DNA of 64,000 nt from Mycobacterium sp. SMC-4 (GTDB lineage Bacteria > Actinomycetota > Actinomycetes > Mycobacteriales > Mycobacteriaceae), in the NCBI RefSeq assembly GCF_025263265.1, contig NZ_CP079869.1, forward strand, positions 5,518,001 through 5,582,000, in the 5' to 3' direction. Made by a program: the position numbers and the translations under genes. The notes under the pieces are model-generated. The model was given only the letters and a program-made list of their open reading frames with translations. It was not told where the DNA came from and ran no database searches. Positions 7,593 to 15,402 of the stretch are shown here, piece by piece (the first letter of the stretch is position 1; each line of letters begins with the position of its first letter).

Positions 7593-9077
7593 ATGCTTCA
7601 GCAGGATGACCCTCAGCCCCTGGCCACCGCTAAAGTCTCCCCGGACGGGTCGGAGGGCCTGGCCCGCAATCAGGTAGGCGTTCTCGGCATCGTGTTCTTC
7701 GTCATCGCCGCCGCATCTCCGCTGACTGTGGTGGTAGCCCTGTTCCCGGTGATTATCGGATCGGGCAATGGCGTCGGCATCGCAGGCGCATTCGTCCTGA
7801 CAGCCCTGGTCCTCACCGTCTTCGCGGTGGGTTATGTCGCGATGAGCAAACACATCACCAACGCCGGAGCCTTCTACGCCTTCATCACCCGGGGGCTGGG
7901 GCGACCGATGGGTCTCGGCTCGGCCTCGCTGGCCATCTTCGGATACAACGCCATCCAGTTGGGGGTCATCGGCGGATTCGGCTACTACGCATCCGAATTC
8001 ATCACCACGCACACCGGCACCGTCATCCCGTGGTGGATACTCTCGTTCCTGGCAATGGGAACATCACTGTTCCTGGGGGTCCGCCAGATCCACGTCGGTA
8101 CCCGGGTGTTGGCCGTGCTGCTCACGCTTGAGACTGGCATCATCCTGCTGCTCAACATCGGCATCCTGGTCAACTCCCCAACACCGATCAGCGACTACTC
8201 GTTCGAGCCGTTTGCGCCGTCAGCGGTCTTCGCGGGCGCCATCGGTGTGGCACTGATGTTCGCCCACGCCTCCTTCATCGGATTCGAGGGCACCGCCATC
8301 TACGGCGAGGAGGCGAAGGATCCCAAGCGAACCGTCCCGCGAGCCACCTACACCGCGGTGATCTTCATGGGGGCCTTCTACTCAGTCACCGCGTTCCTCA
8401 TCGTCAATGCCGTTGGCATCAACAGGGCGGTCGGTCTGGCCGAAACCGAAGGCGGGAACCTCGTGTTCGCGGTCAGCGATACTGTGCTCGGCGGTGCCGC
8501 CACCGAGGCGTTCCAACTGCTGATCATCACGGCCCTGTTCGCGGCGATCCTGACCTTCCACAACAACGTCGCCCGCTACCTCTACTCGCTGGGCCGCCAG
8601 GGCGTCATCTGGGCACGACTGGGCACCACCCACCCGACCCGCCAATCACCGGCTCTGGCCTGCTACGTCCAGATCGGCATGGTTGCCGTTGTGGTAGTGA
8701 TCTTCGCCCTCGTCGGTTTAGATCCCTACACCACGCTGTTCACCTGGTGGACCGGCGTCGGGGCTGCCGCGATCATCCTTCTGCAGACCCTCGCCAGCAT
8801 CGCCATCTTTGTCTTCTTCCGCCGCTCGGACGTCGATAAGCGGCCATGGAACACGTTCATCGCACCACTGCTGGGTATTGCTGGGCTGTTGCCGTTCCTC
8901 TGGTTTGCCGTTACCGGGATGGACGTGCTGCTCGGTGGTGGCGGCTGGCTGCAGACCATCTTCACCATCATGCTGTTCGCCTCGCTGGCCATCGGCATCG
9001 TCGGCGCCTACCTCATCAAGGCGCGCTCCCCGCAGCGCTACGCACAGCTCAACTCCACCCTCGGGGACCGCACGTAG
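7593..9077 (+). CDS. APC-superfamily amino acid/amine permease
   Basis: 494 residues with about twelve hydrophobic segments spread evenly through the chain. The first is preceded by the APC signature GLARNQVGVLGIVFFVIAAASPLTVVVALFP. FIGFEGTAIYGEEAKDPKRTVPRA (about 225-250) is the substrate-coupling loop seen in amino acid permeases of the APC family. AAGGAA lies a few bases before the ATG. It starts 21 bases after the FAD oxidoreductase and is the last gene of the plus-strand run, so it most likely imports the amine or amino acid that the island degrades. A hairpin follows the gene. Confidence 0.9.
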   Translation: MLQQDDPQPLATAKVSPDGSEGLARNQVGVLGIVFFVIAAASPLTVVVALFPVIIGSGNGVGIAGAFVLTALVLTVFAVGYVAMSKHITNAGAFYAFITRGLGRPMGLGSASLAIFGYNAIQLGVIGGFGYYASEFITTHTGTVIPWWILSFLAMGTSLFLGVRQIHVGTRVLAVLLTLETGIILLLNIGILVNSPTPISDYSFEPFAPSAVFAGAIGVALMFAHASFIGFEGTAIYGEEAKDPKRTVPRATYTAVIFMGAFYSVTAFLIVNAVGINRAVGLAETEGGNLVFAVSDTVLGGAATEAFQLLIITALFAAILTFHNNVARYLYSLGRQGVIWARLGTTHPTRQSPALACYVQIGMVAVVVVIFALVGLDPYTTLFTWWTGVGAAAIILLQTLASIAIFVFFRRSDVDKRPWNTFIAPLLGIAGLLPFLWFAVTGMDVLLGGGGWLQTIFTIMLFASLAIGIVGAYLIKARSPQRYAQLNSTLGDRT

Positions 9078-9091
9078 GGGGTCGCGCCGAA

Positions 9092-9129
9092 CAGGCCGGC
9101 GGAAGGTGTCATTATCTCCTGCCGGCCTG
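9092..9129 (+). terminator. Hairpin terminator after the permease
   Basis: Arms CAGGCCGGC (9092-9100) and GCCGGCCTG (9121-9129) pair perfectly over nine bases around a 20-base loop. There is no U tract, which is common for mycobacterial terminators. It begins 15 bases after the permease stop. Confidence 0.5.
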
Positions 9130-9319
9130 CAGAGCAAACCGCCGCGACCCGAAAACTCGAAGAGCACAACACCGTCGCACCACACCGCCTCCGGGCGTCT
9201 CGACCAGCGCTACCCAACTTGCGGCGACACCGACTCATTCCAGGTTTGGAGTGAGGCGGGTGTGCTCTGTGTACCGTTCTCCCCAAGGAGTAGAGCACGT
9301 GTCAACGCCCCAGGCGGCC

Positions 9320-9920
9320 AGCCCCGACAGCGCGACAGACGCTGCAGTTCTGCTCGCGGCGCAGTCCGTCGCTGGCGGCCATTGGTAGGTCGTCCACTGG
9401 ACCGGCACCAGGCCTCAGTGTGCTCAACATCCTGATCACCGCGATGGGTAGCAATGGCCAGCTGACCACCTTGGAAGCAGAGCCGCGGCGAAAGAATCCA
9501 AAACGCTGGGCAGGACGTTGCGCGGCAGGTTGAACAGAGACCACCAGGCCAGGAGTCCGCCCAACGAAGCCGGGTGCACGTCGAGATCGGTCACCGAACC
9601 GACCGTGAACGTGCACTGCGGATACAGTCGCCGCGCATGGTCGACCATGCGCGGTGAAAGATCGATTCCGGACTCCAGCTGCTCCCACCGCCACGGCCAG
9701 GGGGGAGATAGGTGGCGGCCCGGCTCTCGCCCAGGCTGAGCTGATCGGCATCGCCGCTCTGGCGGCGCACACCGTGCGGGCCACCGGTGAGCACGATCGA
9801 GGGGACTTTCAGGCGCTCGACCGGTGTGTGTCGTGGTCCAGAAATCCCGGCCGCAGACAAGGGCCGCCTTCCCCTCGCGACTGAGCTGCTCCTCTGAGGG
9901 CGCCAAGATCTCCTCCACTC
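9320..9920 (-). pseudogene. Decayed SAM-dependent class I methyltransferase
   Basis: Minus-strand pieces of one methyltransferase lie in different frames. One frame has GIDLSPRMVDHARRLYP followed by GSVTDLDVHPASLGGLLAWWSLFN and VLDSFAAAL (about 9490-9670). A shifted frame continues with GGQLAIATHRGDQDVEHTEAW (about 9415-9480), and a third ends with PVQWTTYQWPP (about 9370-9400). In intact relatives these blocks are consecutive. At least two frameshifts separate them, and the SAM-binding glycine loop upstream is not recognisable, so the gene is dead. Confidence 0.65.
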
Positions 9921-10076
9921 TGGTTACCTCTCAACCACGTACTGGGGGTGGCTATCGCGAAAGGCGGCATTCATGGCGGCGGCGGTGGCGGCTCACTGCA
10001 CGCCGCGCACACGCGGCCCGACCAACTCGACACGACCCGCCTGATCGGGGATTGCCACCCGGGCGGACAATATGAC

Positions 10077-10628
10077 GTGGCCCTTTCCGCAACAGTGTTC
10101 AAGGTCGAACTCGGCGTCGCCGACGTCGATCACGGCTACTATGCCGATCACTCGCTGACGGTGGCCCGGCATCCCAGCGAGACCGATGAGCGGATGGTGA
10201 TGCGGCTGTTGGCGTTTGGGCTGCGTGCACATCGGCTCGACGACGTCGACGGTGAGTTGGCGTTCGGCGCCGGCCTGTCCACCCCGGGCGTACCAGACGT
10301 GCGACTGGCCGACCATACGGGGCGGATCCTGGAGTGGATCAACGTCGGCCAACCCGACGAACGCGTCTTGGGCAAGGCGGCCGGCCAGGCCGAACAGGTG
10401 CGACTGTTCCCATTCGCCGCCGGCGTGGCCACCTGGTGGCGCACCATCGGTCCCAAGGTTGCGCGGCTGGAAAACCTGTATGTGATGCGCATACCGTACG
10501 AGCCGGTGCAGCAGCTCGCTGAAACAGTCGATCGACGGGTCGCGGCGCAGGTCATGATGATCGAAGGTCAGGTGACGATGACCGTGGGCGAAGTCGACGT
10601 CACGTTCACACCCGAGCCACTGATGTGA
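10077..10628 (+). CDS. yaeQ: YaeQ-family protein
   Basis: 183 residues from GTG 10077 (VALSATVFKVELGVADVDHGYYADHSLTVARHP), which matches the family start; the open frame upstream is probably not translated. Family blocks are ETDERMVMRLLAFGLRA (about 37-53), a GLSTPGVPDV segment, WINVGQPDERVLGKAAGQAEQV, and the C-terminal VMMIEGQVTM. YaeQ has a PD-(D/E)XK-like fold reported in E. coli; its function is not firmly known, and the E. coli protein was linked to complementation of RfaH loss. It stands alone in a stretch of decayed genes but looks intact and full length. Confidence 0.85.
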   Translation: MALSATVFKVELGVADVDHGYYADHSLTVARHPSETDERMVMRLLAFGLRAHRLDDVDGELAFGAGLSTPGVPDVRLADHTGRILEWINVGQPDERVLGKAAGQAEQVRLFPFAAGVATWWRTIGPKVARLENLYVMRIPYEPVQQLAETVDRRVAAQVMMIEGQVTMTVGEVDVTFTPEPLM

Positions 10629-11045
10629 CAGAGGCGCCGCGGCTGTCAGCGAGCCCGTCGGCATTCTGTACTGCCCCGGCAGGTTAGTCGAGAAGGTGTG
10701 ACAGTGGGTCCTCGGCGAAAACGTGGATGCCGCTGTGGTTGGCGCCGGCGGTGAGGCGCTCGGGCTCACCCACCGGACCGACACACCCCCCGACGTCTCG
10801 TTGGTTTCGGTGGACGCAACCAAGCTTGTACGGTTCACGATGACTGTCGAGTCTTGACCAGAACACGACCGACGTCCGCCGACTCGAACATGGTCGGTCA
10901 GAGGCTAGCCGATGTCCGGTCTGGCGAACACTCGCGCTCCGCGCCGTTTCCCCGCGAAATCGGTCACCCGGGCACAGTTGGCCACGGAGATGCGTGTGAC
11001 GCTGGCGAGGCCGTGCCGACATCTGCCGAGGTCTAGCGTGGTGGG
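10629..11045. other. Gene-poor stretch with one weak short open frame
   Basis: I see no convincing gene. A GTG-initiated 44-codon plus-strand frame at 10723-10857 (starting VDAAVVGAGGEALGL) has ordinary amino acid composition and could be a gene remnant, but I recognise no family and see no clear ribosome site. The remainder shows nothing identifiable. Confidence 0.4.
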
Positions 11046-11414
11046 ATGGGTTTGTTCAGTCATGCGGAGCCCGCCGAACCAGCCGACGGCGTTTGCGGTG
11101 GCGCCAGCGGCGGTGTTGTTGAGCCAGCCAGCCGTGGCGAGGTAAGCGAATACGGGGTGGATGAACCGGTGGTGGTCGGCCCGGGGCTACCGCCTGAAGA
11201 TGGTTCGTGCGGACAGTTCGCCGTGCAATTTCATGTATCGACGTCGATGCTGATCGGACTGAAACGCATTGCCGATCTGCGTGGGGTGAGCGTGCCAGAG
11301 GTATGCCGGCAAGTGATCGGTGTATTCGTTGCCCAGCAAGAGGGCGAGCTCGATGCACTGCTTGCGGCCGAGACCGAGGCGGCTGATTACCGGCCTCGCT
11401 TGGATCAAGCGTGA
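11046..11414 (+). CDS. Small hypothetical protein
   Basis: 122 residues, family not recognised. The N-terminal half is low in secondary-structure signal and rich in Gly, Pro and acidic residues. The C-terminal half (about 61-105) contains a strand-like VQFHVSTSM followed by two predicted helices, LIGLKRIADLRG and VPEVCRQVIGVFVAQQEGELDALLAAE. The spacing is reminiscent of a ribbon-helix-helix protein, although the usual arginine-rich strand is missing. It has no operon partner. The surrounding DNA is a decay zone, so the frame could be spurious or a remnant. Confidence 0.4.
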   Translation: MGLFSHAEPAEPADGVCGGASGGVVEPASRGEVSEYGVDEPVVVGPGLPPEDGSCGQFAVQFHVSTSMLIGLKRIADLRGVSVPEVCRQVIGVFVAQQEGELDALLAAETEAADYRPRLDQA

Positions 11415-11589
11415 TCGCGCCCATGGTCAAGTCGGCGCACGCACCACGCAAGTCTGCAGAGCCGCAACGCCATTGCGTACCGTTCGGCGATGCCACGGCT
11501 AAGGCGTTCAGCGCTCCGCTGTGAGTCCCCGCAGCCGGTTTCCAAACGGGGCAGGACCAGACCTATGTCGAGATGCAGCGAAGATAGAC

Positions 11590-11891
11590 AGGACACGCCG
11601 TCTACGCGGCCTCGAGGAAGGCCCTCGAAGCACTCACCCGCAGCCTTGCCCTCGAACTAGGCCCGCAGGGCATTCGGGTCAACTCCATCGCCCCCGGCCC
11701 GACAGCGACCGACTTCAACGGCGGAGCCATGCGCGACAACGAATCCATGCGCGTGGCACTCTCCGAACAAACCGCGCGGGCGAGTGGGCCACCCAGATGA
11801 GGTCGCCGACGCGATATCAACCCTCGCGACCCGTGAATTCCGCTGGGCAACGGGTGAACGCGTCGAGGTATCCGGTGGCGCCTTTCTGTGA
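11590..11891 (+). pseudogene. 3' remnant of a short-chain dehydrogenase, frameshifted
   Basis: The fragment reads GHAVYAASRKALEALTRSLA, continuing into GIRVNSIAPGPTATDFNGG, the active-site YxxxK/R region and following loop of a classical SDR. A frameshift near 11775-11785 interrupts it. The next frame supplies RGRVGHPDEVADAISTL and the family terminus VEVSGGAFL before the stop. The N-terminal Rossmann half (TGxxxGxG) is absent upstream, so the gene is 5' deleted as well as frameshifted. Confidence 0.75.
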
Positions 11892-12055
11892 CTGGAGTGC
11901 GGCGCACTTGTGCTTTGTGGCGGGGTAAAGGGCAGCCCCAAACTCGGCGGGCACCGCGGCGCCCTGCGGTTCCGGTCTGCCGAGGGCCAAATCCTCGCTC
12001 CAGCGACGTCAACCCATCTGCGCTCGGACTCGGCATAGACGTTTCTCCACCGAGT

Positions 12056-12700
12056 TCAACGGCGTTTGAGCTCTTTGCTGTTGGCGGTCAGGACTTCATC
12101 GGACATATCGGGATCCGCCTGGGCGATGGCGCGGGCAATAAGTTGTGCGCCGACCAACTGGCTGAACAGTGCGATGGCCTGCTCTCGCGCCCTGCGTGGA
12201 TCGAGCTTGGCGTTGGTCTGCTTCGCGCTGCCACGGAGTAAGTCAGTGATGGCGGCGATGTAGCCCTGCAGGCCACGCCGGTATTCCTGTTGGGCCTGAA
12301 CCCCATGCCGTCCCGCGTCGGCTGCCAGAGCAGCGGAAGCACATCCTTCTTCGGGGTGGTCGCGGTGGTAGGTGCTCAGGTAGCTGTCGATGATGGCGTT
12401 CAGGGCCGCCCGGCTCGAGCGGGGATGGGCGCCAATCAGAGCGTCGACGGAGTCCAGAGAGTCGGTGAATCCCTGGTTGAGTACTTCCAAGGCGAGGTCT
12501 TCCTTGGAGGAGAAGTGGTTGTAGAACCCGCCATGGGTCATCCCGGCCGACCTCATCAGCTCGTCGATGCCCACTCCGTCGATCCCGCGGGCTCTGAAGC
12601 CTTGACCGGCGGCAGCCACGATGCGCGCGCGGTTGCGCTCCTTCTGCGGCCGTGAGATACGTGGCAACTGATGTCCCTCCACGACGGGATATTGAGTCAT
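12056..12700 (-). CDS. TetR/AcrR-family repressor
   Basis: 214 residues from ATG 12700. The frame is open to ATG 12736, but the extra codons overlap a probable operator, so the inner start is preferred. The N-terminal HTH is RIVAAAGQGFRARGIDGVGIDELMRSAGMTHGGFYNHFSSKEDLALEVL, the canonical TetR pattern with the recognition helix around THGGFYNHF. The ligand domain includes a TetR_C-like EEGCASAALAADAGRH block. It diverges from the F420/NADP-type reductase and alcohol dehydrogenase pair, with palindromic repeats between them, and is likely to repress both itself and that operon. Confidence 0.9.
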   Translation of the reverse strand: MTQYPVVEGHQLPRISRPQKERNRARIVAAAGQGFRARGIDGVGIDELMRSAGMTHGGFYNHFSSKEDLALEVLNQGFTDSLDSVDALIGAHPRSSRAALNAIIDSYLSTYHRDHPEEGCASAALAADAGRHGVQAQQEYRRGLQGYIAAITDLLRGSAKQTNAKLDPRRAREQAIALFSQLVGAQLIARAIAQADPDMSDEVLTANSKELKRR

Positions 12701-12712
12701 CACCAGTGCGCG

Positions 12713-12726
12713 ATGGCGCCCGTCAT
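12713..12726. promoter_or_regulatory. Second copy of the TetR-type operator
   Basis: ATGGCGCCCGTCAT matches the palindrome at 12834 at 12 of 14 positions. It lies immediately upstream of the preferred tetR start codon, where binding would give autorepression. Confidence 0.4.
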
Positions 12727-12833
12727 CAAAACTCATCTTAACCCAACGCTGGGGACCGGACGGCGGAGGTGTGGGTCCGTCGCGCGCCGGCTTTGGGTTG
12801 ACGATTATTGATGACGCATGACAGCATTATTAA

Positions 12834-12847
12834 ATGACGGCCGTCAT
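12834..12847. promoter_or_regulatory. Palindromic operator between divergent tetR and oxidoreductase genes
   Basis: ATGACGGCCGTCAT is a perfect 14-base palindrome ending 26 bases before the oxidoreductase ATG. A degenerate related string (GATGACGCATGAC) lies about 20 bases further left. Confidence 0.6.
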
Positions 12848-12873
12848 CAATACTTGTGGAGATCGGGGTGAAC

Positions 12874-13476
12874 ATGAACTTCGGAACCATTGGCGCCGGC
12901 ACCATCGCGCAGGCCCTAGCCCGGCATTTGGTGACGGCCGGGCATCGCGTGATGTTGAGTAACAGTCGCGGTCCGTCCACCTTGGGACAGGTCGTAGCCA
13001 ACCTGGGGCCGTTGGCCTCGGCGGGGACGGTCGCGCAAGCTGCTGAGGCCGACGTGGTGTTTCTCACGGTGATGTGGCCGGACATCCCGGCCGCGTTGGC
13101 TGACCTGTCCCCGTGGGAGGGACGCATCCTGGTCGACTGCACCAACCAGTTCGCGCGACTGGACCCCGTCGAAGTGGCCGACCTCGGCGATCAGACCGGA
13201 AGCGAGTGGGTCGCCGCCCACGCGCCGAATGCCCGTGTGATCAAGGCGTTCAACACACTGCACGCCGAGTACATCGCGTCAGACCCGCGCCACCCAGTCG
13301 GACGGCAACTGTTGTTCTACGCCGGCGACGACGCCGCCGCAAAGTCAACCTTTCGTGAGTTGGTCGACAGTTTCGGTTTCGCCCCGGTCGACGTCGGAGG
13401 CTTGCGGGACGGCGGCCGACTGATGCAGGTCGACGGTGGCCCGCTGTCGGCTCTGCATGCCCTCAGACAGGACTAA
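12874..13476 (+). CDS. NAD(P)-binding oxidoreductase of the F420/NADP reductase-like family
   Basis: 200 residues from ATG 12874; an in-frame GTG 18 bases upstream is the alternative. The Rossmann dinucleotide motif FGTIGAGTIAQALA opens the protein, and SNSRGP (about 30-35) is the NADP-phosphate-recognition position of the NADPH-dependent F420 reductase family. VDCTNQF, then VIKAFNTLHA (about 113-122), is the family's catalytic block. It probably transfers hydride between NADP(H) and a deazaflavin or small carbonyl substrate, which cannot be told from the sequence. It is probably co-transcribed with the alcohol dehydrogenase 97 bases downstream, and the TetR palindrome precedes it. Confidence 0.8.
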   Translation: MNFGTIGAGTIAQALARHLVTAGHRVMLSNSRGPSTLGQVVANLGPLASAGTVAQAAEADVVFLTVMWPDIPAALADLSPWEGRILVDCTNQFARLDPVEVADLGDQTGSEWVAAHAPNARVIKAFNTLHAEYIASDPRHPVGRQLLFYAGDDAAAKSTFRELVDSFGFAPVDVGGLRDGGRLMQVDGGPLSALHALRQD

Positions 13477-13573
13477 CCGGCCCCCCGTGCCCGCCGCACC
13501 GCCGGTAAAACAACGCCCGGTGCCAGCCCAACCCCATCGTCGGCGGGACGAAACCCGCGGAACTAGAGGAGCA

Positions 13574-14569
13574 ATGAAAGCACTGGCCTACGAGCAAGCA
13601 CACCCGTTGACCGCGTACGCGATAAATCTGATCGACGTAGACGAGCCGCGACTCACTCAGGGCGACTTACTGGTCGAGATCCACGCGATCGGCGTGAACC
13701 CCGGAGAGGCGTTGATCCGTTCGGTACGCAGCGCCGAGCCAGGCGGGCGGGTGATCCTGGGCTGGGAGTTCGCGGGTGTGGTCATCAAGACCGGCACCTC
13801 GGCGAACGGGTTCACCGTCGGTGATCGGGTGATGGGCACCGGCGATGTCACTCGGGATGGTTGCTGGGCGCAACAGCTGGCCGTGGACCATCGAGTGGTC
13901 GCCAAGATCCCCGACCAGCTCTCTTTCGCGGATGCCGCATCGTTACCGATCGGCGCCCTGACCAGCTGGGAGGCGATATTCCGCGACCAGCTGAGCCTCC
14001 CGCCGGGAGTGGAACGGGTTCTGGTCGTCGGCGGCGCCGGCGGGGTTGGATCGTTGGCAACGCAGCTGCTGAAGGCAAGAACTTCAGCGCTGGTCATCTG
14101 CACCGCCTCCCGCCCGCAGTCACAGGACTGGTGTCGCGCGATGGGCGCCGATCTGGTGGTCGACCACACCGCGGATGTGTGTGAGCAACTGGCGCAGGCC
14201 GATATTCATCAGATCGACATGGTGCTGTCGACCGCAGAGACCGCGACTAAATTCGCCTGGATCGCCTCACTCCTGCGGCCCTTCGGTCACCTGTCGGCAA
14301 TCGACCTCAGCGGCCCGGTCGACCTCGCACCGCTGATTCAGAAATCCATATCGCTGCACACCGAAATGGTGTTCAGCCAGATAAGTGGCGGCACAGACCC
14401 CAGCAGTCAGGGCCGAATTCTTCAGACCATCAGTGAATACGTCCTCAGCGGCCAGGTGCGTCCGATCGTGACCACCCAACTCGCGGGCCTGACCGTGCAC
14501 AACATGAAGATCGCCCACACGTTGCTCGAAAGCCGCCACACCATCGGCAAGATCGTGATCGAGATTTGA
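13574..14569 (+). CDS. MDR-family (zinc-type alcohol dehydrogenase-like) NADPH oxidoreductase
   Basis: 331 residues from ATG 13574, with AGAGGAG upstream. The GroES-like N-terminus contains IHAIGVNPGEALIRS and GWEFAGVV, and the nucleotide-binding motif is VVGGAGGVGSLATQLL (about 152-167). The catalytic-zinc cysteine and structural zinc cysteines are missing, so this is a quinone-reductase or enoyl-reductase type member rather than a zinc alcohol dehydrogenase. It follows the F420/NADP reductase-like gene in the same direction, and both are probably controlled by the divergent TetR protein, which suggests a detoxification role. Confidence 0.85.
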   Translation: MKALAYEQAHPLTAYAINLIDVDEPRLTQGDLLVEIHAIGVNPGEALIRSVRSAEPGGRVILGWEFAGVVIKTGTSANGFTVGDRVMGTGDVTRDGCWAQQLAVDHRVVAKIPDQLSFADAASLPIGALTSWEAIFRDQLSLPPGVERVLVVGGAGGVGSLATQLLKARTSALVICTASRPQSQDWCRAMGADLVVDHTADVCEQLAQADIHQIDMVLSTAETATKFAWIASLLRPFGHLSAIDLSGPVDLAPLIQKSISLHTEMVFSQISGGTDPSSQGRILQTISEYVLSGQVRPIVTTQLAGLTVHNMKIAHTLLESRHTIGKIVIEI

Positions 14570-14816
14570 GCGCCGACAGCGACTTCCCGGGCGCATCGCG
14601 CGCGCCGGCACCCACCCAAGCCGGCGCGGAAACCACGCCGGATCACCGCCTCTGCCGTACGCCTGCACGGCATCCGATGGAGGTGATGCGCATCTGGAAC
14701 CAACCACATGTGGCCGCCGTCGGGCGCCCCACCGCTGCAAACGCTCCGCCGCCAGTCGCCAATGGATCGCGGCGAGATCCGTTGTCCACCAGAATAATTC
14801 AACGAAGGGCCACGAT

Positions 14817-15230
14817 ATGACTGGCCCAAGACAAGTAACCGAAACACTGATCGACGAGTTCCGGGCCAACGATGGCAAACTCGCCAGCTTTGGTGATATG
14901 CCCCTGCTGGTATTACACAGCACCGGCGCCAAGACCGGGGACGAACGCCTCTCGATCTTGATCTATCAGGATCTGGGCGGGAGCTGGGCGATATTCGCCT
15001 CCAACGGAGGATCGCCCAACAACCCCGCTTGGTACCACAACATCATCGCCAACCCCAGAGTGGAGATCGAAGTGGGGAGCTCAACGCACAAAGCCATCGC
15101 GCGGGTAGCTAACGAAGCTGAGCGGCGACGAATTTGGGGAGCCCAAAGAGAAACAATGCCGGAGATCGACGACTTCGCAGCCCGCTCCAGTCGCGTCATC
15201 CCGGTAGTCGTACTCGACCCTGTGCCCTGA
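14817..15230 (+). CDS. Ddn-family F420-dependent nitroreductase/quinone reductase
   Basis: 137 residues, the usual size for the deazaflavin-dependent nitroreductase (Ddn, DUF385) family. Recognisable blocks are LLVLHSTGAKTG (about 30-41), the F420-binding strand with WAIFASNGGSPNNPAWYHN (about 59-77), and PRVEIEVG. Enzymes of this family reduce quinones or nitroaromatics with F420H2 and are abundant in mycobacteria. The start ATG follows an A-rich stretch with GAAGGG upstream. It lies 247 bases after the MDR oxidoreductase, with a possible AATAAT -10 element between, so it may have its own promoter. Confidence 0.88.
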   Translation: MTGPRQVTETLIDEFRANDGKLASFGDMPLLVLHSTGAKTGDERLSILIYQDLGGSWAIFASNGGSPNNPAWYHNIIANPRVEIEVGSSTHKAIARVANEAERRRIWGAQRETMPEIDDFAARSSRVIPVVVLDPVP

Positions 15231-15402
15231 CTAGAGTGTTGTTGCCCTGGGCCAACGCGTTGCCATCGGTCTGCCTCGAGAATCCATCGCCGACGCAATT
15301 GATCACACCGCCACTCGATGTACTCTGACTCGATATTCTCCCAGTGTGACCGTATTGACGTACGGACATCGGGACGAGACCCTGCGTCCCGCACACCTCC
15401 TA

